Source of the DNA: Winogradskyella psychrotolerans
GTDB taxonomy: Bacteria; Bacteroidota; Bacteroidia; Flavobacteriales; Flavobacteriaceae
Length of the DNA: 64,000 nt
Direction of reading: 5' to 3'
Assembly (NCBI RefSeq): GCF_018860565.1
Contig: NZ_JAHKPS010000028.1
Span: 309,121 to 373,120, forward strand
In this document: positions 36,977 to 46,088 of the stretch, in pieces
How the letters are laid out: every line of letters starts with the position of its first letter
Position numbering within the stretch: position 1 is the stretch's first letter
Translations under genes and position numbers: made by a program
The notes under the pieces: generated by a model
The model's input: the letters and a program-made list of their open reading frames with translations, nothing else
The model's database searches: none
Told to the model about the DNA's origin: nothing

Positions 36977-37741
36977 ATGAAAAAGATTTTAACTCTTACC
37001 CTAATTATACTTTTGAGTTTCACCTCCTGTAGCGAAGACAATGATGATAATTTAAGTTCGCAATCAACAGCTACATTCAATTTTACGCATAACTGGGACG
37101 GGACTTTAATCACTAATGCAAATTTTAACAGCATTGCATACACTAATGCCAAAGGAAACCTGTTAAGCATTGAAAGATTGCGCTATATAATCTCAGATAT
37201 TACGTTTACATCCAGTACCAACGAAAGCATCGTTTTAGACAACTACAATTTAGTCGATGTCACAAATAATAGCGGTTTAAGCTATACAACCGAAATACCT
37301 ACTGGCTCATATAATGTTTCATTCACATTTGGATTGGATAACGAAGACAACGCTGAAAATTATCTCGATTTAAATTCGGCATCATTCAATGTACCAGATA
37401 TAATGGGAGGCGGTTATCATTACATGCAATTTGATGGTAAATTTATCAACACCTCTAATGAAGAACAAGGATTCAATTACCACGCTATTAGAGCAGTTGA
37501 TAACGCTGGCACAAACCCAACATTTCCGCAAGACACATTCTTTTCAGTAGATTTAGGTACTATAACAATTTCGGCAAATACCGAAATTGAAGTACAAATG
37601 AATATTGCAGAATGGTTTAAAAACCCGAATCTTTGGGATTTGAATGTATTTAACCAAATGCTTATGCCAAATTCTACAGCACAAATAATGATGTTTGATA
37701 ACGGACAGAGTGTTTTTAGTTTAGGAACAGTAAGTCAATAA
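36977..37741 (+). CDS. MbnP-like lipoprotein
   Basis: Related to MbnP, the copper-binding partner of di-heme MbnH proteins. ATG 36977 is preferred over 36959 because it starts directly at a lipoprotein signal (lipid Cys18, then S-E-D-N-D-D). The MbnP pattern is visible: FNFTHNWDG at about 35-42, then NAKGNLLSIERLRYIISDITF, later MGGGYHYMQFDGKF and a Trp-rich C-terminal EWFKNPNLWDLN. In studied MbnP proteins a Trp is oxidised to kynurenine by MbnH; Trp40 here is one candidate. The mbnH-like gene follows after 11 bp. Confidence 0.85.
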   Translation: MKKILTLTLIILLSFTSCSEDNDDNLSSQSTATFNFTHNWDGTLITNANFNSIAYTNAKGNLLSIERLRYIISDITFTSSTNESIVLDNYNLVDVTNNSGLSYTTEIPTGSYNVSFTFGLDNEDNAENYLDLNSASFNVPDIMGGGYHYMQFDGKFINTSNEEQGFNYHAIRAVDNAGTNPTFPQDTFFSVDLGTITISANTEIEVQMNIAEWFKNPNLWDLNVFNQMLMPNSTAQIMMFDNGQSVFSLGTVSQ

Positions 37742-37752
37742 GTCACAGTTTT

Positions 37753-38814
37753 ATGCAAAAAAGGTTCTACTTAATATCAGCATTAATTCTTACATGTCTA
37801 AGCTGCTCCAGTGATGATACAACAAGTTATGAACCAGTACCTCAACCTTTAACTATTCCACAAATATTTTCGGACCATATTATCCCGCCTATTATCCCAA
37901 CCAATAATCCACAAACAGTTGAAGGCGTTGCATTAGGAAAAAAATTATTTTTCGATACTATTTTATCTTCAGATGGCACACAAGCTTGCGCCAGCTGTCA
38001 TGCACCACAAAATGCTTTTACAGATAACACAGCAACAAGTGTAGGTATAGATGGTGTTTTTGGTACTCGTAACGCTATGCCTTTATTTAATTTAGCTTGG
38101 AATTACAACGAACGTTTTAATTGGGACGGCACCGCTCTAAGCTTAGAAAGACAAGCCGAAGAACCTGTAGAAAATCCAATAGAACTTCATAGCAATTGGG
38201 ACAGTGTTGTCTCAAGATTACAAGCACATCCTGAATATCCAGAACTTTTTAGATTGGCTTTTAAAACAACAACCATAACCAAAGAACTAACCACTAAAGC
38301 AATTGCTCAATTTGAACGCACCTTAATTTCTGCAAATTCAAAATTTGATAATTACACTTTGGGCAATGCCACTTTAACAGCTCAAGAATTAAACGGCTTA
38401 GATGTTTTTTTAAGAGAAGATAAGGGAGATTGCTTTCATTGCCATGGCAACCCTAGCAATCCATTATGGACAGATAATTTATTCCACAACAACGGTTTAG
38501 ATGCCACTTTTACAGACTTAGGCTTAGGAAGTGTTACAGGAGATCCAAATGACAACGGAAAATTTAAATCACCCTCACTACGTAATTTAGCTTTTACAGC
38601 ACCTTATATGCACGATGGTAGATTTAGCACGCTAGATGAAGTAATAAATCACTATAGTGAAGGACTTCAAAATTCAGCAACAATAGACCCATTAATGAAA
38701 CAAATTGCCCAAGGAGGAGTTCAGCTTACAGATGAAGATAAAGCCTATTTAAAAGCCTTCCTTTTGACACTTTCAGATGCTTCATTTATCACTAACCCCT
38801 TGTATCATAATTAA
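37753..38814 (+). CDS. MbnH-like di-heme cytochrome c peroxidase-family lipoprotein
   Basis: A di-haem protein of the MauG/bacterial cytochrome c peroxidase superfamily. The signal has lipid Cys18 followed by S-S-D-D. Haem-attachment motifs are C79-A-S-C82-H83 and C227-F-H-C230-H231. Other family marks include LGKKLFFDTILSSDGTQ before haem 1, FGTRNAMPLFNLAW, and the KSPSLRNLAFTAPYMHDGR region. The 353-residue length fits MbnH-like members. Such enzymes oxidise a Trp on MbnP. It is the last gene of the operon starting at 34402. Confidence 0.9.
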   Translation: MQKRFYLISALILTCLSCSSDDTTSYEPVPQPLTIPQIFSDHIIPPIIPTNNPQTVEGVALGKKLFFDTILSSDGTQACASCHAPQNAFTDNTATSVGIDGVFGTRNAMPLFNLAWNYNERFNWDGTALSLERQAEEPVENPIELHSNWDSVVSRLQAHPEYPELFRLAFKTTTITKELTTKAIAQFERTLISANSKFDNYTLGNATLTAQELNGLDVFLREDKGDCFHCHGNPSNPLWTDNLFHNNGLDATFTDLGLGSVTGDPNDNGKFKSPSLRNLAFTAPYMHDGRFSTLDEVINHYSEGLQNSATIDPLMKQIAQGGVQLTDEDKAYLKAFLLTLSDASFITNPLYHN

Positions 38815-38923
38815 TTTCACCTTTAGAAATTACAATTTTTATGCATTTCATCGAAAAATCAGGTATTTTAACTTAAATTGAATATGGTTTTATAAATTGG
38901 TCATCCCTAAGTCTATATTAAGT

Positions 38924-39163
38924 ATGAAACCTAAACCAACAGAAACCTTACCGTGTTCCGTTTTTGGTCATAATTATGTAAGATCAAAAACCAATTTAGA
39001 TCACTCTATTGAAATGACTTGTTCGCACTGCGATGTAGTTGTGGTTACAGATGTTCACGGAAATTTTGAAAACCATACGTTTTCTAACACCCAAATTAAA
39101 GATACGCTACAAGAGTTATATCGTCTTACAAAACGTATCACTAAAACAAAAGTAGCCTTCTAA
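38924..39163 (+). CDS. Small zinc-ribbon-like protein, copy 3
   Basis: A 79-residue protein with C11-x4-H16-x16-C33-x2-C36, identical ligand spacing to the two copies at 32.7-33.3 kb. ATG 38924 is chosen over an upstream TTG (38897) since alignment with the paralogues begins here. It stands alone between the MbnH-like gene and the suf cluster. Function unknown. Confidence 0.68.
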   Translation: MKPKPTETLPCSVFGHNYVRSKTNLDHSIEMTCSHCDVVVVTDVHGNFENHTFSNTQIKDTLQELYRLTKRITKTKVAF

Positions 39164-39259
39164 TTGCACTTTTGTTACACATTTGCATTGATAGCCAAAT
39201 CTTATCAAACCATATGCTAATATAATGTTAGTACCTATGGTAAAACCTTTGTTATATCG

Positions 39260-39267
39260 TATATTTG
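39260..39267 (+). promoter_or_regulatory. -7 box (TATATTTG) of the suf cluster
   Basis: TAnnTTTG 32 bp before the sufA-type start, giving a leader of about 26 nt. No -33 TTTG at 19-bp spacing. Confidence 0.6.
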
Positions 39268-39299
39268 CATTCTATTTAGAACTAATCTAGTTAAACGAT

Positions 39300-39629
39300 A
39301 TGATTAAAGTCTCAGATCAGGCAAAAAAGAAAGTCATGGAACTCATGACTGATGACGGCTTCAACCCAAGCACAGACTATGTTAGAGTTGGTGTAAAAAG
39401 TGGTGGTTGCTCTGGTTTATCTTACGAGTTAAAGTTTGATAAATCCCAAGTAGAAGACGATAAAGTCTTTGAAGATAATGACATTAAAATTATTGTAGAC
39501 AAAAAGAGCTTTCTATACCTTATTGGTACAACTTTAGAATATTCTGGTGGATTAAACGGAACTGGTTTCGTATTTAACAATCCTAATGCTAACCGAACTT
39601 GCGGTTGTGGTGAATCTTTTTCACTTTAA
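39300..39629 (+). CDS. sufA: Iron-sulfur assembly A-type protein
   Basis: Carrier or scaffold for [2Fe-2S]/[4Fe-4S] clusters in the SUF pathway. The three A-type cysteines are present: C37 in SGGCSGL and C101/C103 in the C-terminal CGCGESF motif. Length 109 is typical. It is the first gene of the suf cluster, 15 bp before sufB. IscA, SufA and ErpA cannot be told apart by sequence alone; context favours SufA. Confidence 0.93.
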   Translation: MIKVSDQAKKKVMELMTDDGFNPSTDYVRVGVKSGGCSGLSYELKFDKSQVEDDKVFEDNDIKIIVDKKSFLYLIGTTLEYSGGLNGTGFVFNNPNANRTCGCGESFSL

Positions 39630-39644
39630 AAAACTAAAACACAC

Positions 39645-41093
39645 ATGTCAAAATACACAGAAGACGATCTTAGAGAAGAATTAAAAACCAAAGAGTATGA
39701 ATATGGTTTTTATACAGATATTGAATCTGAAACATTTCCTATTGGATTAAATGAAGACATCATTCGCGCTATTTCAAAGAAAAAAGAAGAGCCAGAATGG
39801 ATGACAGAATGGAGACTTGAAGCTTTTAAAGCTTGGAAAGAAATGACTGAGCCGGAATGGGCAAATGTACATTACCAAAAACCCGATTTTCAATCTATTG
39901 CATATTATTCAGCACCTGTTGCTGTAGATCCTAATAAAACATTAGACGACGTAGATCCGGATCTTTTAGCAATGTATAAAAAGCTAGGAATATCTGTTGA
40001 TGAACAAAAAAAGATGAACAATATTGCTATGGATATTGTTGTAGATTCTGTTTCTGTTGCAACAACATTTAAAAAGACCTTAGGTGAAAAAGGCATCATC
40101 TTTATGAGCATATCTGAAGCCATAAAGGAGCATCCTGAATTAGTAAAGAAATACCTTGGTACTGTTGTACCTCAAAAAGATAATTTTTATGCAGCATTAA
40201 ATAGTGCTGTATTTAGCGATGGGTCATTCTGTTATATTCCAAAAGGCGTTCGTTGCCCAATGGAATTATCTACCTATTTTAGAATTAATCAGGCAGGAAC
40301 TGGACAATTTGAAAGAACCTTAGTCATTGCAGACGAAGGAAGTTACGTATCGTATTTAGAAGGTTGTACAGCACCAAGTAGAGACGAAAACCAATTGCAC
40401 GCTGCCGTTGTAGAATTAATTGCACTAGATGATGCCGAAATAAAATACTCTACAGTACAAAACTGGTTCCCAGGAACTTCCGAAGGCAAAGGTGGTGTTT
40501 ACAATTTCGTAACTAAAAGAGGGCTTTGTGAGAAAAACGCTAAAATCTCTTGGACACAAGTTGAAACTGGTTCTGCTGTAACTTGGAAATACCCAAGTTG
40601 TGTATTAAAAGGAGATAATTCTGTAGGCGAATTTTACTCCATTGCAGTAACAAATAATTATCAGCAAGCAGATACTGGTACCAAAATGATTCATTTAGGT
40701 AAAAACACAAAATCAACGATTATATCTAAAGGAATTTCTGCTGGTAAATCTCAAAACTCATATCGTGGACTAGTACAGGTTGGGTCTCGTGCAGATAATG
40801 CACGTAATTTTTCTCAATGTGACAGTTTATTAATGGGAAATGAATGTGGCGCACACACTTTCCCATATATAGAAGCAAAAAACAAAAGTGCCATGATTGA
40901 GCACGAAGCCACCACAAGTAAAATTGGAGAAGACCAAATATTTTACTGTAACCAAAGAGGTATTGATACCGAAAAAGCCATTGCCCTAATAGTAAATGGT
41001 TTTAGTAAAGAAGTCTTAAATAAATTACCAATGGAATTTGCTGTGGAAGCTCAAAAACTATTAGAAATAAGTTTAGAAGGTTCTGTAGGATAA
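39645..41093 (+). CDS. sufB: Fe-S cluster assembly protein SufB
   Basis: Scaffold subunit of the SufBC2D complex in the cytoplasm. Recognised by [41 protein letters not shown], the C-terminal [18 protein letters not shown] and [21 protein letters not shown]. Length 482 matches SufB. A lipoprotein gene unusual for suf operons intervenes before sufC. Confidence 0.97.
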   Translation: MSKYTEDDLREELKTKEYEYGFYTDIESETFPIGLNEDIIRAISKKKEEPEWMTEWRLEAFKAWKEMTEPEWANVHYQKPDFQSIAYYSAPVAVDPNKTLDDVDPDLLAMYKKLGISVDEQKKMNNIAMDIVVDSVSVATTFKKTLGEKGIIFMSISEAIKEHPELVKKYLGTVVPQKDNFYAALNSAVFSDGSFCYIPKGVRCPMELSTYFRINQAGTGQFERTLVIADEGSYVSYLEGCTAPSRDENQLHAAVVELIALDDAEIKYSTVQNWFPGTSEGKGGVYNFVTKRGLCEKNAKISWTQVETGSAVTWKYPSCVLKGDNSVGEFYSIAVTNNYQQADTGTKMIHLGKNTKSTIISKGISAGKSQNSYRGLVQVGSRADNARNFSQCDSLLMGNECGAHTFPYIEAKNKSAMIEHEATTSKIGEDQIFYCNQRGIDTEKAIALIVNGFSKEVLNKLPMEFAVEAQKLLEISLEGSVG

Positions 41094-41156
41094 TTAAAAT
41101 AATATGTCATCACACTCTGAGTACTGATAAATTCCTTAGAGTATAAAATTTTCGAA

Positions 41157-41564
41157 ATGAAAAAAATCAATCTTATCATTATTCTAGCTTTAGTAATGTT
41201 CGCTTGTAAAAACGAAACAAAACAAGCTGTTGACTTAGAAGAAAATCGTTCAAAATCTTACGACCAAAACGATGGATTTATAACCCTTAAAGGCGACTTC
41301 GTCTATTATGCAGATGCAGCTGTTTTACAAACACCATCAGAAATTTACGGTGTCGTTATCGATGAAAACCTACAGCTTTTAGAACAACAAGTAAAGCCAT
41401 TTAAAAAAGAAGCTACTGATATGGTTCCGGTTACCGTACGTGTTAGAAAATTTGAAAAGCCTAAAGACGAAGAAGGCTGGCAATACAGAGTAGAAATAAA
41501 AGAAATATTAAAGGTAGATACACCTAATCCAGAATCAAAAGACGTTATAAAATTAGCAAATTAA
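41157..41564 (+). CDS. Small lipoprotein, possible NlpE-like OB domain
   Basis: A 135-residue lipoprotein (lipid Cys17, followed by K-N-E-T). The mature part has a block like the NlpE C-terminal OB domain: LKGDFVYYADAAVLQTPSEIYGV, then a PVTVRVR strand and a VEIKEILKV strand. NlpE senses envelope stress in enterobacteria, but domain similarity here is by eye only. It lies between sufB and sufC, 4 nt before sufC, so it is very likely co-transcribed with the Fe-S assembly genes although it faces the envelope. Confidence 0.65.
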   Translation: MKKINLIIILALVMFACKNETKQAVDLEENRSKSYDQNDGFITLKGDFVYYADAAVLQTPSEIYGVVIDENLQLLEQQVKPFKKEATDMVPVTVRVRKFEKPKDEEGWQYRVEIKEILKVDTPNPESKDVIKLAN

Positions 41565-41568
41565 GACT

Positions 41569-42321
41569 ATGTTAAAGATTAATAACTTGCACGCAAGTAT
41601 AGAAGACAAAGCCATATTAAAAGGTATAAATTTAGAAGTTAAAGCAGGAGAAGTTCACGCTATAATGGGCCCTAATGGCTCAGGTAAAAGTACTTTGGCT
41701 TCTGTAATTGCTGGTAAAGAAGAGTACGAAGTTACCGAAGGTAACATTTTACTAGACAATGAAGATATAGAAGAATTAGCCGCCGAAGAACGTGCTCATA
41801 AAGGGGTGTTTTTATCATTTCAATACCCTGTTGAAATTCCTGGAGTTAGTGTCACTAACTTTATGAAAACAGCAATTAACGAGACACGTAAAGCTAAAGG
41901 CTTAGACGACATGCCTGCTAAAGACATGTTAAAAATGATTCGTGAAAAATCTGAGCTTTTAGAAATAGACCGTAAGTTCTTATCGCGTTCTCTAAATGAA
42001 GGATTTTCTGGTGGAGAAAAGAAACGTAACGAGATTTTTCAAATGGCCATGTTAGAACCAAAATTAGCCATCTTAGACGAAACTGATTCTGGTCTAGATA
42101 TCGATGCCCTTCGTATTGTTGCCAATGGTGTAAACAAATTAAAATCTAAAGACAACGCTGTTATTGTCATTACACACTACCAACGTTTATTAGATCATAT
42201 TGTACCCGATTTTGTTCATGTTTTATACAATGGTAAAATTGTAAAATCTGGAGGAAAAGAATTAGCACACGAGCTAGAAGCTAAAGGTTACGATTGGATT
42301 AAAGAAGAGGTTAACGCTTAA
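41569..42321 (+). CDS. sufC: Fe-S cluster assembly ATPase SufC
   Basis: ABC-type ATPase that drives SufB-SufD rearrangement. Walker A GPNGSGKST at about 34-42, signature FSGGEKKR, Walker B LAILDETDSGLD (SufC-typical DETDSGLD) and switch His in VITHYQR. Length 250 is typical. Confidence 0.97.
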   Translation: MLKINNLHASIEDKAILKGINLEVKAGEVHAIMGPNGSGKSTLASVIAGKEEYEVTEGNILLDNEDIEELAAEERAHKGVFLSFQYPVEIPGVSVTNFMKTAINETRKAKGLDDMPAKDMLKMIREKSELLEIDRKFLSRSLNEGFSGGEKKRNEIFQMAMLEPKLAILDETDSGLDIDALRIVANGVNKLKSKDNAVIVITHYQRLLDHIVPDFVHVLYNGKIVKSGGKELAHELEAKGYDWIKEEVNA

Positions 42322-42471
42322 TTAGTGGACAGTGGTCAGCCACCAGTAAGTAGTAACTTACTCAAATGTGACCATTTGTAGCAAAAACATTAAATCAAGT
42401 ATTAATTTCACAGTTATAGTTGCCATTGAGCGAACTGCCGACTGAGGACTTATTACTGAAGACTTAAAAAA
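42322..42471. other. Spacer between sufC and sufD with short inverted repeats
   Basis: A 150-bp gap in an otherwise compact cluster. It contains GTAAGT-AGTA-ACTTAC and CAAATG-TGAC-CATTTG hairpins and repeated ACTG/GACT words toward sufD. No ORF is evident. Confidence 0.45.
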
Positions 42472-43785
42472 ATGAGTTTAAAAGAAAAATTAGTATCGTC
42501 ATTTATGGCCTTTGAGGACACCGTTGATGTGCACTCGTCAATACATGACATTCGTACTGAAGCCATAAAGACTTTTGAAGCTGAAGGGTTTCCTACTAAA
42601 CGATTAGAAAACTGGAAATACACATCCTTGAATTCGGTTTTAAAGCACGATTATAGCGTGTTTCCTAAACATGAAAACAAGCTAGAATTTAATGATGTAA
42701 AAAAATATTTTATTCACGAAATTGATGCTTATAAAATCATCTTTATCGATGGCAAATACGCATCGCATTTATCACAAACTACACATGACGGTTTAGATGT
42801 CTGCCTAATGTCTGCAGCCTTAACAAAACCAAAATATAAAGTTATTATTGATAATTATTTCAATAAAATTGCTGCAAAAGATAGTTTGTCTTCCTTAAAT
42901 ACTGCCTTTTCAAGTGAAGGAGCGTATATTAACATTCCTAAGAATAAAGTCGTTGATAAGCCTATTCAGATCATTCATTTTTCAACAGGAAGTGAAGCTG
43001 CCGTAATGTTACAACCTCGTAACTTAATTGTAGTAAACGAAAATGCACATGTTCAAATCATAGAACGTCATCAGAGTTTGACAGACAATCCTGTTTTAAC
43101 AAATTCTGTTACGGAGATTTTCACAAACAAACGCGCTATTGTAGATTATTACAAGATACAAAACGATAAAGAAAACGCCTCTTTAATAGACAATACATTT
43201 GTTAATCAAAAACAAGAAAGCTTAGCCAAAGTACATACCTTTTCTTTTGGCGGAAAATTAACTAGAAATAATCTTAACTTTTACCAAAACGGTGAACGCA
43301 TTGATTCTACCATGAAAGGTATTACCATCATTGGTAACAAACAACATGTAGACCACAACACATTAGTACATCATATTGAACCAAATTGCGAAAGTCATCA
43401 AGATTATAAAGGTATTTTTAACGATAGCTCAACAGGAGTTTTTAATGGTAAAGTTGTTGTTGAAAAACTAGCGCAGAAAACCAATGCATTCCAAGCCAAC
43501 AACAATGTTTTAATGAGCGACAAGGCTACCATCAACACCAAACCTCAATTAGAGATTTTTGCGGATGACGTAAAATGTTCTCACGGTTGTACAATTGGTC
43601 AATTAGATGAAAGCGCTATGTTTTATTTACGCTCTAGAGGAATTCCAGAAAAAGAAGCAAGAGCATTGCTAATGTTTGCTTTTAGTAATAACGTTATGGA
43701 TTCGGTTAAAATACCAGAACTTAAAAACAGAATTACTAAGATTATCGCTAAGAAATTAGGTGTAAATATTGGGTTTGACTTATAA
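42472..43785 (+). CDS. sufD: Fe-S cluster assembly protein SufD
   Basis: Partner of SufB in the scaffold complex. Diagnostic C-terminal region with KCSHGCTIGQLDESAMFYLRSRG and beta-helix core (GKVVVEKLAQKTNAFQ). N-terminal helix motif KRLENWKYTSL is typical. Length 437. The suf gene order breaks here: the next genes are on the other strand and sufS resumes at 46545. Confidence 0.95.
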   Translation: MSLKEKLVSSFMAFEDTVDVHSSIHDIRTEAIKTFEAEGFPTKRLENWKYTSLNSVLKHDYSVFPKHENKLEFNDVKKYFIHEIDAYKIIFIDGKYASHLSQTTHDGLDVCLMSAALTKPKYKVIIDNYFNKIAAKDSLSSLNTAFSSEGAYINIPKNKVVDKPIQIIHFSTGSEAAVMLQPRNLIVVNENAHVQIIERHQSLTDNPVLTNSVTEIFTNKRAIVDYYKIQNDKENASLIDNTFVNQKQESLAKVHTFSFGGKLTRNNLNFYQNGERIDSTMKGITIIGNKQHVDHNTLVHHIEPNCESHQDYKGIFNDSSTGVFNGKVVVEKLAQKTNAFQANNNVLMSDKATINTKPQLEIFADDVKCSHGCTIGQLDESAMFYLRSRGIPEKEARALLMFAFSNNVMDSVKIPELKNRITKIIAKKLGVNIGFDL

Positions 43786-43809
43786 GTTTCACCAAAAAAT
43801 ATAATTAAA

Positions 43810-43837
43810 AAAAGGATTGCTATTTAGCGATCCTTTT
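43810..43837. terminator. Bidirectional hairpin overlapping the 3' end of the serine hydrolase gene
   Basis: Twelve-base arms AAAAGGATTGCT / AGCGATCCTTTT (one T-G pair, ATTT loop), 25 bp after sufD. The hairpin includes the hydrolase stop codon (43824-43826), so one structure ends both transcripts. Confidence 0.8.
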
Positions 43838-45479
43838 CTCTTTTAAATACAATCTCTTTTACAGTGCCATCACAAGATAAAAGCATACCTGTAATGGTGT
43901 CATTTTTACCTTTTATAAAATGATAAAGCGTTCTATCATTATTTCCAAATTGATTTAACTGAACAGGATGTAAATTTACGTTTTCCTTTTCTGCATAAGT
44001 TAATTTAAGCATTGCGTCTTCTTCAAAAAAACGATAAACAACATCCAATTCTTCAGAATAAAAATTACCTATAAAATCTGAGACTTCAACGGATTCAGCA
44101 TCAATAAAGTTAGCCTGTTCAAAATAAAATGGTGTTCCACCAAATGAAATAATCATATCATGAGATACTGAAGGTGTAAAATCGTATTTCACACTTTGAC
44201 TTTGAGATCTATGAAACTTATTTTGTTCATATTGCACAAGAGCAGCAGCAGTTCTTCCCATAGAGCCAACTGATTTTAGTGTGTCATTTTCTACAAATAT
44301 TTTCATAGTCATATCACTATTAATTTCTTTGTATTCGCCAATAAATTCTTTTAAATTTTGTGCCTTGAATACCATTTCCTCTTCCTTTTCATTTTTAATT
44401 CTTTCGTCATTTTTTATCAAAATATCTAAAATTTGATACGCTATTCTTGGAGCATCTATCCCTTGTGAATTCGTTAGAACTATAATACCTATTTGCTTTT
44501 CTGGAACTGTAATTAATTGCGAACGTCCACCAAAACCAAATCCACTGTGATTTTCAGTTTCATAACCTTTATAATTATCTAACATTAATCCTCGTGCGTA
44601 TTTCGCATTCTTTCCTGAAATTAGAGTTTCAGTCGTTTTTAAAAATTCCGCTAAAGATTTAAATTCTAAAATCTGGTCATTCAGCATTTGCATCCAAATA
44701 GCCATATCATTTACTGAAGACCCCATGCTTCCTGCACCATAACTCAATTGGTCATTTGTATAAAAACTGTAACCATCTCGATGTTTTTGATAACCAACCG
44801 CTTTATTACTAATGGGTTTTCCATGTTCAACTCTTACAAAAGTTGAATTCATTTTTAAAGGATTCAAAATTTTCTGTTTCAAATACTTATTCAGATTTTG
44901 CCCTGAAATACGCTCAATAATAATAGCCAATAAGTTATAATTGGTATTAGAATAGCTCACTTTTTCGCCAACTAAATGGTTTAAATTTTTCTGTTTAATA
45001 GCTAAATCTAAAACCGTATTATTATCGTAATATTGAGTATCATAATCAAAACCTGCCAAGTACATTAATGTCATATAATTACGAATACCACTTGTGTGGT
45101 TCAGTAAATGCTTTATTCTAATGGTTTCTTCGTACTTTGGAAATTCTGGCAGATACATTCTAATATCATCATCTAAATTGATTTTACCATCATTTGCCAA
45201 AGCCCAAATAGCCGAAGCTGTAAATTGTTTGGCAATGGATGCTAAACTAAAAACGGTAGAATCAGAATTCTTAATGTTATAATCTAAACTAGAAAGCCCA
45301 AAACCTTTAGAATAGATAGATTGCCCTTGATTAATCACCTTTACGCTCAATCCTGGCGCATCATTAGAAACATATGTTGCTAACAATTCATCAATTTTTA
45401 GATTTGCATTTGTTTGTGCTTTTGAACTTAAAAAGACAAGCACACCAATCAATAAGCACGCGCTTCTTAAATTGAACAT
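43824..45479 (-). CDS. Serine hydrolase (beta-lactamase-like fold) in a PadR-linked operon
   Basis: Exported protein (signal to about residue 22) with SxxK motif S81-I-A-K84, a YSNTNY box and an HSGFGFGG third motif. The C-terminal 170 residues are beta-rich, similar in layout to DUF3471-type tails. It is a family relative of the gene at 30214 but only distantly similar. Its start overlaps the end of a small membrane-protein gene by 13 nt, so translation is likely coupled in the PadR operon. Substrate unknown. Confidence 0.88.
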   Translation of the reverse strand: MFNLRSACLLIGVLVFLSSKAQTNANLKIDELLATYVSNDAPGLSVKVINQGQSIYSKGFGLSSLDYNIKNSDSTVFSLASIAKQFTASAIWALANDGKINLDDDIRMYLPEFPKYEETIRIKHLLNHTSGIRNYMTLMYLAGFDYDTQYYDNNTVLDLAIKQKNLNHLVGEKVSYSNTNYNLLAIIIERISGQNLNKYLKQKILNPLKMNSTFVRVEHGKPISNKAVGYQKHRDGYSFYTNDQLSYGAGSMGSSVNDMAIWMQMLNDQILEFKSLAEFLKTTETLISGKNAKYARGLMLDNYKGYETENHSGFGFGGRSQLITVPEKQIGIIVLTNSQGIDAPRIAYQILDILIKNDERIKNEKEEEMVFKAQNLKEFIGEYKEINSDMTMKIFVENDTLKSVGSMGRTAAALVQYEQNKFHRSQSQSVKYDFTPSVSHDMIISFGGTPFYFEQANFIDAESVEVSDFIGNFYSEELDVVYRFFEEDAMLKLTYAEKENVNLHPVQLNQFGNNDRTLYHFIKGKNDTITGMLLSCDGTVKEIVFKREKDR

Positions 45480-45646
45480 TGCTTATATTTTTGATAGAAA
45501 TAGGTTGGAATAAGTCCGAAATTAAGAAATAGAAAGCCAATAAAAACAATGATTCCTCTGTATGGCCAAGTCAAAAACTCGAACATAGCACCAATTCCGA
45601 GAATAAAAAAAGTAATAAATCCGACGATGTAAAATGATTTCTTCAT
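45467..45646 (-). CDS. Small (59-residue) two-helix membrane protein
   Basis: A short ORF read directly from the minus strand: ATG 45646, stop 45467-45469. It encodes two hydrophobic segments (about 6-22 and 32-50) around the loop LTWPYRG, ending FYQKYKQCSI. The loop-helix-FYxxYK pattern closely resembles the last 40 residues of the adjacent 142-residue protein (MQWPY ... HFYASYKK). It starts 11 nt after that gene's stop and overlaps the hydrolase start by 13 nt, an arrangement typical of real operonic genes. Confidence 0.72.
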   Translation of the reverse strand: MKKSFYIVGFITFFILGIGAMFEFLTWPYRGIIVFIGFLFLNFGLIPTYFYQKYKQCSI

Positions 45647-45657
45647 GATAAAACGAT

Positions 45658-46086
45658 TTAAGAAAATTTGTGAATAGATTTTTTATAGCTCGCGTAAAAA
45701 TGAACTGGTAGTATTACTAACACTACAATGACAATAGCACCAAGTAACCAAGCATTAGCATAAGGCCATTGCATCATTTGAAAAACTAAACTAACCACCA
45801 ACAATAAAATAACCATGAAGCCTGCAGAGAATTTCAACTTATTGAATGTCATAAGTTGCTTAGCGAACTTTTGATAATTCGTTTCTAATTGTAAATTCTG
45901 AAAACTAGAATACCCACCAAATTTCTGCAACGCTTGTTGATATAATGCATTAAAATCATCAGAATTTTGATGCTCTATATATGTACAGATATGGTCTAGT
46001 AAATCCTCTCTTAAATCTTTATTTTTAACACCATATAAGGTTAAATTGTTTTCAATAAAGGCGATATGCTTTTCTGATAATTCCAT
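45658..46086 (-). CDS. PadR-associated membrane protein with HAAS-like N terminus
   Basis: A 142-residue protein. Residues 1-75 form a soluble helical domain (ELSEKHIAFIENNLTLYGVKNKDLREDLLDHICTYIE) like the DUF1700/HAAS domains commonly encoded next to PadR regulators. Two transmembrane helices follow at about 88-104 and 112-132. It starts 2 nt after the PadR gene. It may act as a membrane partner or anti-regulator (inference). Confidence 0.75.
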   Translation of the reverse strand: MELSEKHIAFIENNLTLYGVKNKDLREDLLDHICTYIEHQNSDDFNALYQQALQKFGGYSSFQNLQLETNYQKFAKQLMTFNKLKFSAGFMVILLLVVSLVFQMMQWPYANAWLLGAIVIVVLVILPVHFYASYKKSIHKFS

Positions 46087-46088
46087 GA

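Noticed and set aside
43824..45479. Reading the serine hydrolase as a true antibiotic-degrading beta-lactamase
   Set aside because: SxxK, YxN and HxG motifs are shared by esterases and peptidases; the DUF3471-like tail argues against a dedicated lactamase.
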